From Lachnospiraceae bacterium UBA7480 (GTDB taxonomy: Bacteria; Bacillota; Clostridia; Lachnospirales; Lachnospiraceae): a DNA stretch of 7,489 nt. Under the pieces are notes generated by a model. That model searched no databases. It was given only the letters and a program-made list of their open reading frames with translations, and was not told where the DNA came from. This document shows, in pieces, positions 1 to 5,660 of the stretch (positions are counted from its first letter, which is position 1; every line of letters begins with the position of its first letter). The stretch spans positions 478-7,966 of the forward strand of contig DLOQ01000117.1 of NCBI GenBank assembly GCA_002479655.1, written 5' to 3'. Both the position numbers and the translations under genes were made by a program.

Positions 1-135
1 GAGGACGAGGAAGATGAGGAAGAATATGAGAACGAAGATGAAGAACCGGAGGACGGTGCGGAAGATGATTTCTTTGCAGATGATGATCTGGAAGCAGCGG
101 AAACGGTTGAGGAAGCTGATTCTGATGAGGAATAA
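1..135 (+). CDS. C-terminal acidic tail of a truncated ICE protein (5' end outside window)
   Basis: Frame 1 is open from the first base to a TAA at 133-135, giving the last 44 residues of a protein that begins before the window. Of these, 29 are Asp or Glu, with no Cys and no basic residue, so this is a disordered polyanionic tail and not a folded domain. Position just upstream of a small ICE gene and topB fits the C-terminus of a CD1107/DUF4366-type membrane-anchored mobile-element protein, which in Clostridia conjugative elements commonly sits before topB and, as I recall, can end in such acidic tails. That assignment is inference from gene order and composition; a coupling-protein or other transfer-protein tail is also possible. 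The reading frame is secure because the other frames would encode an implausible Lys/Arg/Met-rich peptide. Confidence 0.7.
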   Translation, partial: EDEEDEEEYENEDEEPEDGAEDDFFADDDLEAAETVEEADSDEE

Positions 136-146
136 AATAATGTGTC

Positions 147-182
147 TGATGAAAGCCGGAGCGGAAACTCCGGCTTTTATCA
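147..182 (+). terminator. Long intergenic hairpin (terminator or attenuator) between the acidic-tail gene and the next gene
   Basis: A 15-pair stem is formed by 147-161 and 168-182 around a six-base loop (CGGAAA). The inner ten pairs, AAAGCCGGAG with CTCCGGCTTT, are perfect. One G-U wobble (151 with 178) then joins them to four more pairs (TGAT/ATCA). The T-run is only four bases and lies inside the stem, so termination may be partial. The foot of the stem ends one base before the ribosome binding site at 184-192, so the structure could also act as an attenuator, a 3' end protector or a processing boundary inside the operon. Confidence 0.65.
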
Positions 183-183
183 G

Positions 184-192
184 GGAAGGAGG
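184..192 (+). promoter_or_regulatory. Ribosome binding site for the 188-residue gene
   Basis: GGAAGGAGG lies five bases before the ATG at 198, an excellent match to the 16S rRNA anti-Shine-Dalgarno sequence. It fixes the start of the gene and directly follows the hairpin at 147-182. Confidence 0.8.
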
Positions 193-197
193 ACATA

Positions 198-764
198 ATG
201 GGACAGGAAAACATACAGCAGACAGTGGACAAGGTGCTTGACGATATCGCTGCAAAGCGTGAGGCGGCTATGGGAAATGCAGGGCAATCGCAGGATAAGG
301 GTGCGGACAGCCCGAAAAAAGATTTTAAGGAGATCACGCTGAAATTCGGAAAGGGCTGTGTCGGAGAGGAATTTCAGGGGAAAGACGGGAAAGCGTATAA
401 GGAGATACTTGTTCCCAATCCCGACAAGAATGACCACAGACCGTGGCAGACTTTTGTTGTGAGGGCAAACCATGTCCATGAGGATAAGTTCGGCAAAGGG
501 ATGTGGATCAAGCTCCCGGCAGAGGGGCATACCACGCTGCGCCGTTCCGTTGTGGTCGGGGAGAAGCCCGACGGCAAAAAAGAATGGGGTACGGAAAAGA
601 CCAAAGTTTCCAATGCCGATCTGAAAAAAATGGTGGAAGCATATAAAGAACGTCCGAGGGAGTCCGTAAAGGGCAGGCTGGAGGAAAAGAAAGCGGAAGC
701 TGCGGTGCAGAAGCCCGCAGAACAGGCACAGAACAAGAATAAATCAAAAGGAGCGGAATTATAG
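198..764 (+). CDS. Conserved-looking ICE protein of unknown function, encoded just before topB
   Basis: This 188-residue soluble protein has no signal peptide or membrane segment. The N-terminus (about 1-40) is polar and probably helical or flexible. A compact middle region (about 43-120) contains alternating strand-like segments, including EITLKFGKG, KEILVPNPD, WQTFVVRANHVHE and GMWIKLPAEG. The tail (about 130-188) is highly charged, Lys/Glu/Ala-rich and likely helical or disordered. I do not recognise a named domain with certainty. The strand-rich core with basic and aromatic residues would be compatible with a small nucleic-acid-binding fold, but no diagnostic motif proves this. Its stop codon (762-764) overlaps the topB ribosome binding site and the gap to topB is 11 bases, so the two are cotranscribed and probably translationally linked. 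This suggests a role in DNA processing or transfer alongside the topoisomerase. Confidence 0.85.
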   Translation: MGQENIQQTVDKVLDDIAAKREAAMGNAGQSQDKGADSPKKDFKEITLKFGKGCVGEEFQGKDGKAYKEILVPNPDKNDHRPWQTFVVRANHVHEDKFGKGMWIKLPAEGHTTLRRSVVVGEKPDGKKEWGTEKTKVSNADLKKMVEAYKERPRESVKGRLEEKKAEAAVQKPAEQAQNKNKSKGAEL

Positions 765-769
765 GAGGG
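763..769 (+). promoter_or_regulatory. Ribosome binding site of topB, overlapping the upstream stop codon
   Basis: AGGAGGG sits six bases before the topB ATG at 776. Its first two bases are the last two of the upstream TAG stop, an arrangement typical of translational coupling in an operon. Confidence 0.8.
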
Positions 770-775
770 CAGATT

Positions 776-2881
776 ATGGAATTAGTGATAGCAGAAAAGC
801 CGAGCGTGGCACAGTCGATTGCCCGTGTGATCGGCGCAAATGAGAGGAAAGACGGATACATGGAGGGGAATGGGTACATTGTTTCATGGTGTATCGGTCA
901 TCTGGTGGAGCTTGCACAGCCGGATGCCTATTCTGATGCGTGGAAAAAGTGGATGTATGAGAGCCTTCCCATGATACCGGAGAACTGGCAGTACGAGGTC
1001 AAGCGGGATACTGCCGCACAGTATAAGGTGTTAAGGGAGCTGATGCACGATGCAAGGGTGGACAGCGTGGTGTGTGCCACCGATGCAGGGCGTGAGGGGG
1101 AACTTATCTTCCGGCTGGTCTATGAGATGGCAGGCTGCAATAAGCCCATGAAGCGGCTGTGGATCTCCTCAATGGAGGAAATCGCAATCCGTGACGGCTT
1201 TGCAAATCTAAAGCCGGGCAGCGATTATGACTGTCTGTATCAGTCAGCCCTTTGCAGACAGCGGGCAGACTGGCTTGTGGGACTGAACGGAACACGGCTT
1301 TTTACGGTGCTGTATGGCGGCAAGGTGTTAAAGGTCGGCAGGGTGCAGACGCCGACGCTTGCAATGCTTGTGGAGCGTGAAGCACAGATCAGGGATTTTC
1401 AGAAAGAACAGTATTACACGGCGCATATCCTCATAAACGGGATGGATGCGGCAACGGAGAGGATCGACGATAAGGCACAGGCGGAAAGCATTGCTGCAGC
1501 GTGTGAAAGCAAAGCCGCTGCGGTTGTTTCCGTCACAAAGGAAAAGAAAACCATACAGCCGCCGAAGCTCTATGACCTTACCACGTTACAGAGGGATGCA
1601 AACCGCTTATTCGGCTTTACTGCAAAACAGACCTTAGAATACACGCAGAGCCTTTATGAAAAAAAGTTAGCCACCTATCCGAGAACGGACAGCCAGTATT
1701 TATCGGACGATATGGGAGATACCGCAGGGAACGTAATCAGCGCTATTTACGGGGCAGTGCTTTTTGAGGAACAGACCGGAACAGCGCCGGACATAAAAAG
1801 GGTAATGGACAGCAGGAAAGTCACAGACCACCATGCGATCATTCCCACAATGGAGATTGCAAAGGCTGACCTTTCCGCTGTGCCGGAGGCGGAAATGAAG
1901 ATACTTTCCCTTGCGGCGAACCGCCTGCTGTGCGCTACCGGAGAAAAGCATGAGTATGAAACAGTCAGGGCAGAGTTTAACTGCAATGGAACTGTTTTTA
2001 CGGTATCGGGAAAATCCGTTCTGAAAAACGGGTGGAAAGACTTTGAAGCTGCTTTTAAGCGTTCCTACAAGACAGACAAGGCAGACGGGGAGAACGAGGA
2101 CAGGAAGCTGCCGGAGCTTTCTGAAGGAATGTCATTTGAGGGAGTGCAGACAAAGGTAACGGAACATTTCACTTCCCCGCCGAAACACTTTACGGAGGAC
2201 AGCCTGTTATCCGCTATGGAACGTGCCGGATCAGAGGATATGGGCGATGATGTGGAACGCAAAGGGCTTGGCACGCCTGCCACCAGAGCCGACATTATCG
2301 AGAAGCTGGTGAAGGACGGTTTTGTAAAACGTGAGAAAAAACAGATGCTCCCCACGGAGGACGGCATGAAGCTGATTACCGTGCTTCCTGATGCGGTGAA
2401 GTCCCCGAAGCTCACAGCGGATTGGGAAAATGCCCTTACTCTTGTGGCAAAGGGTGAATATTCCATGCAGGAATTTATGGGCGGCATTGAGGATATGGTG
2501 CGTGACCTTGTGCAGACCTATCACAGTGTCAGTGAGGAGCAGAAATCCATGTTCGGAGGCGGCGCACAGGGAATCAACGCAGGAACTGCGTTAGGCAAAT
2601 GCCCGAAATGCGGCGGCGATGTGGTAAAAGGAAAATTCGGCGCTTACTGCAGAAATAAATGCGGTATGAACGTATCACGGGCAATGGGGGCGACGCTTAC
2701 CGACAGCCAGATTAAAAGCCTGCTGGAAGGGAAAAAGACCCTTGTAAAAGGCTTGAAGGGGAAGAAAGGCAGCTATGACGCTTATCTTATCCCGGAGGGT
2801 ATTGAGGATTATTCCTACACCAAAGACGGAAAGGAGATCAAAGGATCACAGTACAAATTTAAGCTGGAGTTCCCGTTTTGA
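776..2881 (+). CDS. topB: DNA topoisomerase III (type IA), ICE-encoded
   Basis: A 701-residue cytoplasmic type IA topoisomerase that would pass single strands through a transient 5'-phosphotyrosine break, resolving DNA intermediates during ICE replication or transfer. The TOPRIM domain opens with AEKPS (Glu7) and holds TDAGREGE at 102-109. Later landmarks are GRVQTPT (188-194), the catalytic Tyr301 in ATYPRTDSQY, the HHAIIPT block (352-358) and GLGTPATRA (497-505). A C-terminal zinc ribbon follows with Cys609, Cys612, Cys625 and Cys629. Length is somewhat above the 653 residues of E. coli TopB because of this zinc module. The middle acidic TOPRIM residue (position 105, Asp in E. coli TopB) is Gly here; I recall DAGREGE in other mobile-element TopB proteins, so activity is probably kept. 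The start is set by a strong ribosome binding site. The protein ends at LEFPF exactly where the DNA content changes, so the last few residues may have been altered by a rearrangement. Confidence 0.96.
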   Translation: MELVIAEKPSVAQSIARVIGANERKDGYMEGNGYIVSWCIGHLVELAQPDAYSDAWKKWMYESLPMIPENWQYEVKRDTAAQYKVLRELMHDARVDSVVCATDAGREGELIFRLVYEMAGCNKPMKRLWISSMEEIAIRDGFANLKPGSDYDCLYQSALCRQRADWLVGLNGTRLFTVLYGGKVLKVGRVQTPTLAMLVEREAQIRDFQKEQYYTAHILINGMDAATERIDDKAQAESIAAACESKAAAVVSVTKEKKTIQPPKLYDLTTLQRDANRLFGFTAKQTLEYTQSLYEKKLATYPRTDSQYLSDDMGDTAGNVISAIYGAVLFEEQTGTAPDIKRVMDSRKVTDHHAIIPTMEIAKADLSAVPEAEMKILSLAANRLLCATGEKHEYETVRAEFNCNGTVFTVSGKSVLKNGWKDFEAAFKRSYKTDKADGENEDRKLPELSEGMSFEGVQTKVTEHFTSPPKHFTEDSLLSAMERAGSEDMGDDVERKGLGTPATRADIIEKLVKDGFVKREKKQMLPTEDGMKLITVLPDAVKSPKLTADWENALTLVAKGEYSMQEFMGGIEDMVRDLVQTYHSVSEEQKSMFGGGAQGINAGTALGKCPKCGGDVVKGKFGAYCRNKCGMNVSRAMGATLTDSQIKSLLEGKKTLVKGLKGKKGSYDAYLIPEGIEDYSYTKDGKEIKGSQYKFKLEFPF

Positions 2882-2901
2882 GAAATCGACAAAATTATCT
2901 C

Positions 2902-2930
2902 TTGAAAAATTTTCCAGGGTATTATATTAT
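2902..2930 (+). promoter_or_regulatory. Sigma-A type promoter of the TetR-family gene
   Basis: TTGAAA at 2902-2907 and TATTAT at 2925-2930 are separated by 17 bases, close to the ideal vegetative promoter. Transcription would start near 2937, leaving a leader of about 40 bases. No terminator follows topB, so read-through from topB may add to this. The TGAGT-N4-ACTCA palindrome seen before the MCP gene is not present here, so there is no visible sign of autorepression by that motif. Confidence 0.7.
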
Positions 2931-2963
2931 AAGCATATTGTGATTGAACCAGGTGTTGAGAAA

Positions 2964-2970
2964 AAGAGGA
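2964..2970 (+). promoter_or_regulatory. Ribosome binding site that decides the TetR start
   Basis: AAGAGGA lies five bases before the ATG at 2976. The frame is open back to an ATG at 2775, but that would lie inside topB and upstream of the promoter and has no ribosome binding site, so 2976 is the supported start. Confidence 0.7.
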
Positions 2971-2975
2971 ATCAT

Positions 2976-3590
2976 ATGGCGTATGGGAATAAAAAAGAGG
3001 AATTAATGGATGCCTGTATGAGGATTATCGCCAAGGAAGGCATGGCAGCCTTTTCCATGAAGCAGGTAACGGACTATGTGGGTGTTTCCGAGGCGTTGAT
3101 CTACCGTCATTTCGGGACGAAGGAGAATTTTTTGTACACCTGCTTTGAACTGGTTGACAGGCAGATTGCCGCACTTTTTCATTCAATGACGGTACAGATT
3201 CCGGAAACTGATGAGGAGGCCTATGCGATTATACATTCTCTGTGGATGAAGTATTTTTCGTTCCTTGTCCGAAACGATTACCGCACAGTTTTCTATTTTG
3301 AGTACCGGTATTCTGGTAACTTCGGCCTGAGTAAGGATATTAAGGAGAAGAGAGAGGAGGCGAAGCAGACCTATTTCAGCAATTTTGGGAAGATCATTAA
3401 ACCCTTTGACGAAAAATACCACTTTGAGGAAAAGGTGTCTGCCGATTTCCTCTGGGCATACATCATAGACACCACCGGGATATTCGCCAGGCGCATTATC
3501 CGCAGGGAGCTTTCCGGCACACCGGAGAACTACGAGATTATATTCGGGCTGGTATCGAGGGGAATCATGGGATTGACCGAAGAAAAATAG
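2976..3590 (+). CDS. TetR/AcrR-family transcriptional regulator
   Basis: A 204-residue one-component regulator of typical TetR length. The N-terminal DNA-binding domain (about 6-54) has the family pattern: a first helix (KKEELMDACMRIIAKEG), then the helix-turn-helix at 27-46 with SMKQVTDYVGVSEALIYRHF, followed by TKENFL. The C-terminal part (about 60-204) is all-helical and aromatic-rich, as expected for the dimerisation and ligand-pocket domain; its ligand cannot be told from sequence. It has its own promoter and its own terminator, so it is a separate transcription unit from both topB and the MCP gene 98 bases downstream. The 14-base palindrome in the MCP promoter is the best candidate binding site, which makes control of the chemoreceptor gene the likeliest job (inference). 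Repression is the usual mode in this family. Confidence 0.93.
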   Translation: MAYGNKKEELMDACMRIIAKEGMAAFSMKQVTDYVGVSEALIYRHFGTKENFLYTCFELVDRQIAALFHSMTVQIPETDEEAYAIIHSLWMKYFSFLVRNDYRTVFYFEYRYSGNFGLSKDIKEKREEAKQTYFSNFGKIIKPFDEKYHFEEKVSADFLWAYIIDTTGIFARRIIRRELSGTPENYEIIFGLVSRGIMGLTEEK

Positions 3591-3618
3591 GGTTTCCAGA
3601 AAAGAAATCCTTTTTTTT
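3590..3618 (+). terminator. Rho-independent terminator of the TetR gene, overlapping its stop codon
   Basis: GGGTTTC (3590-3596) pairs with GAAATCC (3604-3610) using one G-U wobble, with a seven-base loop, followed by eight T (3611-3618). The first G of the stem is the last base of the TAG stop, so the terminator begins inside the gene. It separates tetR from the MCP gene, which then needs its own promoter. Confidence 0.75.
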
Positions 3619-3632
3619 GCAGACAAAGTAAG

Positions 3633-3646
3633 TGAGTCATTACTCA
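3633..3646 (+). promoter_or_regulatory. Palindromic candidate operator in the MCP promoter
   Basis: TGAGT-CATT-ACTCA is a perfect five-base inverted repeat with a four-base centre, and it ends directly against the -10 box at 3647. A protein bound here would block RNA polymerase. Dyads of about this size are typical of TetR-family operators, and the only regulator in view is the TetR protein encoded just upstream. Binding itself is inferred. Confidence 0.6.
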
Positions 3647-3652
3647 TATAAT
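3647..3652 (+). promoter_or_regulatory. -10 box of the MCP gene
   Basis: TATAAT is a perfect consensus -10. At the ideal distance the -35 region reads CAAAGT (3624-3629), a poor match, so activity may depend on regulation or on the flanking context. I see no sigma-28 (motility) type promoter. The expected leader is about 30 bases. Confidence 0.6.
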
Positions 3653-3672
3653 GACAGAAGATAAATTTACTA

Positions 3673-3680
3673 AGAAAGGA
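3673..3680 (+). promoter_or_regulatory. Ribosome binding site of the MCP gene
   Basis: AGAAAGGA lies eight bases before the ATG at 3689, followed by an A-rich unstructured spacer. It supports the chosen start. Confidence 0.65.
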
Positions 3681-3688
3681 AAAACAAA

Positions 3689-5413
3689 ATGAAAATAAGG
3701 ACAAAAATATTGCTGCTTGTAAGCCTGCCGATGCTGGCGCTCGCTATGATATCCTTTATCATTGCCGCCGTGGAGGTGCGCAAAGGTATCGTCAATCAGG
3801 CTTATGTGGGAATGGAATCGACGGCGCTGGCAATCCGGCAGATTTTTGAGATGGGAGCCGAGGGGGACTATGTCATGGACGCAGACGGAAACCTTTGGAA
3901 GGGCGATGACATGAACATTTCCGAGGCACTGGATCTTGTGGATGAAATCAAAAAGAATACCGGATATGATGTGACCGTGTTTTACCAGGATACCCGTATC
4001 CTGACGACGATCACAGATGAATCCGGAAACCGGCAGGTGGGCACGAAAGCCTCCGATATCGTGACTGCCTCCGTGCTTGAAAACGGGGAAAATTATTACG
4101 ATAAGGATATCGAGATTCTGGGGAAGCAGTATATCTGCTATTATATTCCGTTCTACCAGCCCGGGGGGGGGAATGACCAGCCAGTGGGGATGATTTTTCT
4201 CGGAGAGGAATACCAAAAGGTTTTTTCGTTGGTAGAAAGCGCATGCACGACAATTTTATGGGGAATGAGCGTAATCCTGGTCCTGTCCTTGGTGTTGTCG
4301 GTGATTGTGGGCGGACGGCTGAGCGGTTCCATCCGGGAGGCAGTTCTCTATGTGCAGCAGATAGGTGAAGGAAGACTCGGGATATCCGTGAAAAAGACGA
4401 TGATCGAGCGGAAAGATGAGGTTGGTGATTTGGGCCGCAGCGTGAAGAAGCTGGATGGGCAGCTTACGGAGATTGTTTCCGAGATTCAGGAGCAGTCCGG
4501 AAAGTTAAGTTTCATTGCAGAAAATTGCGAGGAAAAGGCAAGAAACGCTTCAGAGGCGACTTCGGATATCACAATGGCGGTGGAGAGTATCGCTGCTGCG
4601 GCGGCGAATCAGGCGCAGGATGTGGACAATGCGAATGAGAGTGTGGAGATGATTGGAAACGCCATTCAAAGTACCAATCAGAAGATGGCAAGTTTTTCTG
4701 ATACCACCCGGAATATTTCAAGCGCCTCGGAGAGCCTGAAAGTGATTCTCAATGGGTTTGTATCCAGCATGAAAAATGTCCAGACAAGCGTGGGTCTGGT
4801 ATATGATCAGACGAATGCGACACATAAATCCGTGGAACAGATATCGGGAATGGTGAAGGTAATTACCGACATTGCTTCCAAGACCAATCTGCTCTCGCTG
4901 AATGCCAGTATCGAGGCTGCCCGCGCCGGGGAAGTGGGTAAGGGCTTTTCCATAGTTGCGAATGAAATTAAGGAGCTGGCTGAGCAATGTGCCGTTTCTG
5001 TCGTGAACATACAGGAGATTTTAGGGCAGCTGAATACAAACTCCAACGTTTCGGTGGAAACCATGGAAACCGTACAGGAAAGTATCAACCGGCAGGCTGA
5101 CATTCTGCACAAGACAAATGAACAGTTTGAGATTGTGGAGCAGGGGGTGGAATGGTCCGACCAAAATATCCGGATGGTATTAGAGGACGTGGAGATGCTG
5201 GAACAGGCAAAGGGCAGCACGGAGGAGATCGTGCAGCATATAGCGGCGATTGCACAGCAGAACGCTGCCGGAACGGAAGAAACTGTTTCGTCCGTCACGG
5301 AGGTGAACCAAATGGTTGCGGAAACTGCGGAGAACATGAAGGAGCTGAAGCTAATTGCGGGAATCCTTGCCGAGGAGATAAAAGTATTTCAGTTTGAAAG
5401 CACTTTCAGATAA
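3689..5413 (+). CDS. Methyl-accepting chemotaxis protein with an extracellular single Cache-type sensor
   Basis: A 574-residue inner-membrane chemoreceptor. Parts in order: membrane helix 1 (about 7-28), extracytoplasmic sensor (about 30-183), membrane helix 2 (about 187-208), HAMP linker (about 209-262) and a long coiled-coil signalling domain to the end. The sensor has hallmarks of single Cache domains, including GTKAS at 118-122, YYIPF before 158 and PVGMIFLG at 165-172; its ligand is unknown. The signalling hairpin is clear at about 399-430 (NLLSLNASIEAARAGEVGKG then FSIVANEIKELAE), the region that contacts CheA and CheW. No C-terminal CheR-tethering pentapeptide is present; the protein ends FESTFR. 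The gene follows a TetR regulator and has its own promoter with a palindrome against the -10 box. Nine consecutive G at 4163-4171 encode Gly159-161 in the sensor, and a slip of one base would truncate the protein before helix 2. Confidence 0.96.
   Translation: MKIRTKILLLVSLPMLALAMISFIIAAVEVRKGIVNQAYVGMESTALAIRQIFEMGAEGDYVMDADGNLWKGDDMNISEALDLVDEIKKNTGYDVTVFYQDTRILTTITDESGNRQVGTKASDIVTASVLENGENYYDKDIEILGKQYICYYIPFYQPGGGNDQPVGMIFLGEEYQKVFSLVESACTTILWGMSVILVLSLVLSVIVGGRLSGSIREAVLYVQQIGEGRLGISVKKTMIERKDEVGDLGRSVKKLDGQLTEIVSEIQEQSGKLSFIAENCEEKARNASEATSDITMAVESIAAAAANQAQDVDNANESVEMIGNAIQSTNQKMASFSDTTRNISSASESLKVILNGFVSSMKNVQTSVGLVYDQTNATHKSVEQISGMVKVITDIASKTNLLSLNASIEAARAGEVGKGFSIVANEIKELAEQCAVSVVNIQEILGQLNTNSNVSVETMETVQESINRQADILHKTNEQFEIVEQGVEWSDQNIRMVLEDVEMLEQAKGSTEEIVQHIAAIAQQNAAGTEETVSSVTEVNQMVAETAENMKELKLIAGILAEEIKVFQFESTFR
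4163..4171 (+). repeat. G9 homopolymer inside the MCP coding sequence
   Basis: Nine consecutive G follow CCC and encode Gly159-161 in a loop near the end of the sensor domain. In the +1 frame (ten G) a TGA is met at once at 4174-4176; in the -1 frame (eight G) a TGA is met at 4191-4193. Either slip removes membrane helix 2, HAMP and signalling domain. The tract is in frame as given. Confidence 0.9.
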
Positions 5414-5461
5414 AGCGGGTTATGGGATTTTGGAAAATTGTAATAGAATAAGGTTCTATCA

Positions 5462-5500
5462 AAAGACCGAAGGGATTACCAGCCCGTCGGTCTTTGCTTT
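5462..5500 (+). terminator. Rho-independent terminator of the MCP gene
   Basis: AAAGACCGA (5462-5470) pairs perfectly with TCGGTCTTT (5487-5495). Three more pairs inside (GGG 5472-5474 with CCC 5483-5485) extend the stem. A T-rich run follows (GCTTTTT). The A-rich 5' side means it could also work weakly on the - strand. It lies about 50 bases after the MCP stop and closes the tetR-MCP unit. Confidence 0.8.
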
Positions 5501-5613
5501 TTGCTGCGGCCTCCTTTGGGCTTCGTCAGGATGCCGGGCGGATAAAACATATATTTGGCTTGTAAATTCTTTGATTTTAGTATAAAACCTAACTTTCGGA
5601 GTTGAACATTAAA

Positions 5614-5624
5614 ATATGGTGCTA
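5614..5624 (+). repeat. Left inverted repeat of the IS
   Basis: ATATGGTGCTA matches the complement of 7379-7389 exactly. The sequences outside and inside this stretch do not continue the match, apart from loosely alignable TGG/TTA bases inside. Confidence 0.65.
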
Positions 5625-5660
5625 AGCCATGGTTTAAATCCTGTGGCTTAGCATTTTTTT
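5621..5660. terminator. Terminator-like hairpin at the left IS end, overlapping the transposase stop
   Basis: GCTAAGCCA (5621-5629) pairs perfectly with TGGCTTAGC (5644-5652) around a 14-base loop, which contains the transposase stop codon (5634-5636). On the + strand ATTTTTTT follows, making a good terminator against transcription entering the IS from the MCP side. On the - strand a weaker TATTTTAAT follows, so it may also end the transposase mRNA. The left inverted repeat overlaps its base. Confidence 0.7.

Noticed and set aside
14..241. Open frame of 75 residues rich in Lys, Arg and Met
   Set aside because: It is an out-of-frame reading of the GA-rich acidic-tail codons, runs through the hairpin and into the next gene, and has no ribosome binding site.
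2065..2524. Antisense open frames within topB
   Set aside because: Shadows of a strongly supported gene, with no ribosome binding site and Ser/Pro/Phe-rich low-complexity products. The same holds for antisense frames in the 188-residue gene, the TetR gene and the MCP gene.
2775..2975. N-terminal extension of the TetR protein starting inside topB
   Set aside because: The extension overlaps topB and lies upstream of the promoter; the ribosome binding site at 2964-2970 and normal TetR length support the ATG at 2976.
5394..5585. Possible small 63-residue gene after the MCP
   Set aside because: It begins inside the MCP end, crosses the terminator hairpin, and has no convincing ribosome binding site or protein features.
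5560..5592. TATAAA at about 5581 with TTGTAA upstream as a promoter towards the IS
   Set aside because: The spacer is only about 15 bases, no gene follows on the + strand, and the hairpin at 5621-5660 would end any transcript.
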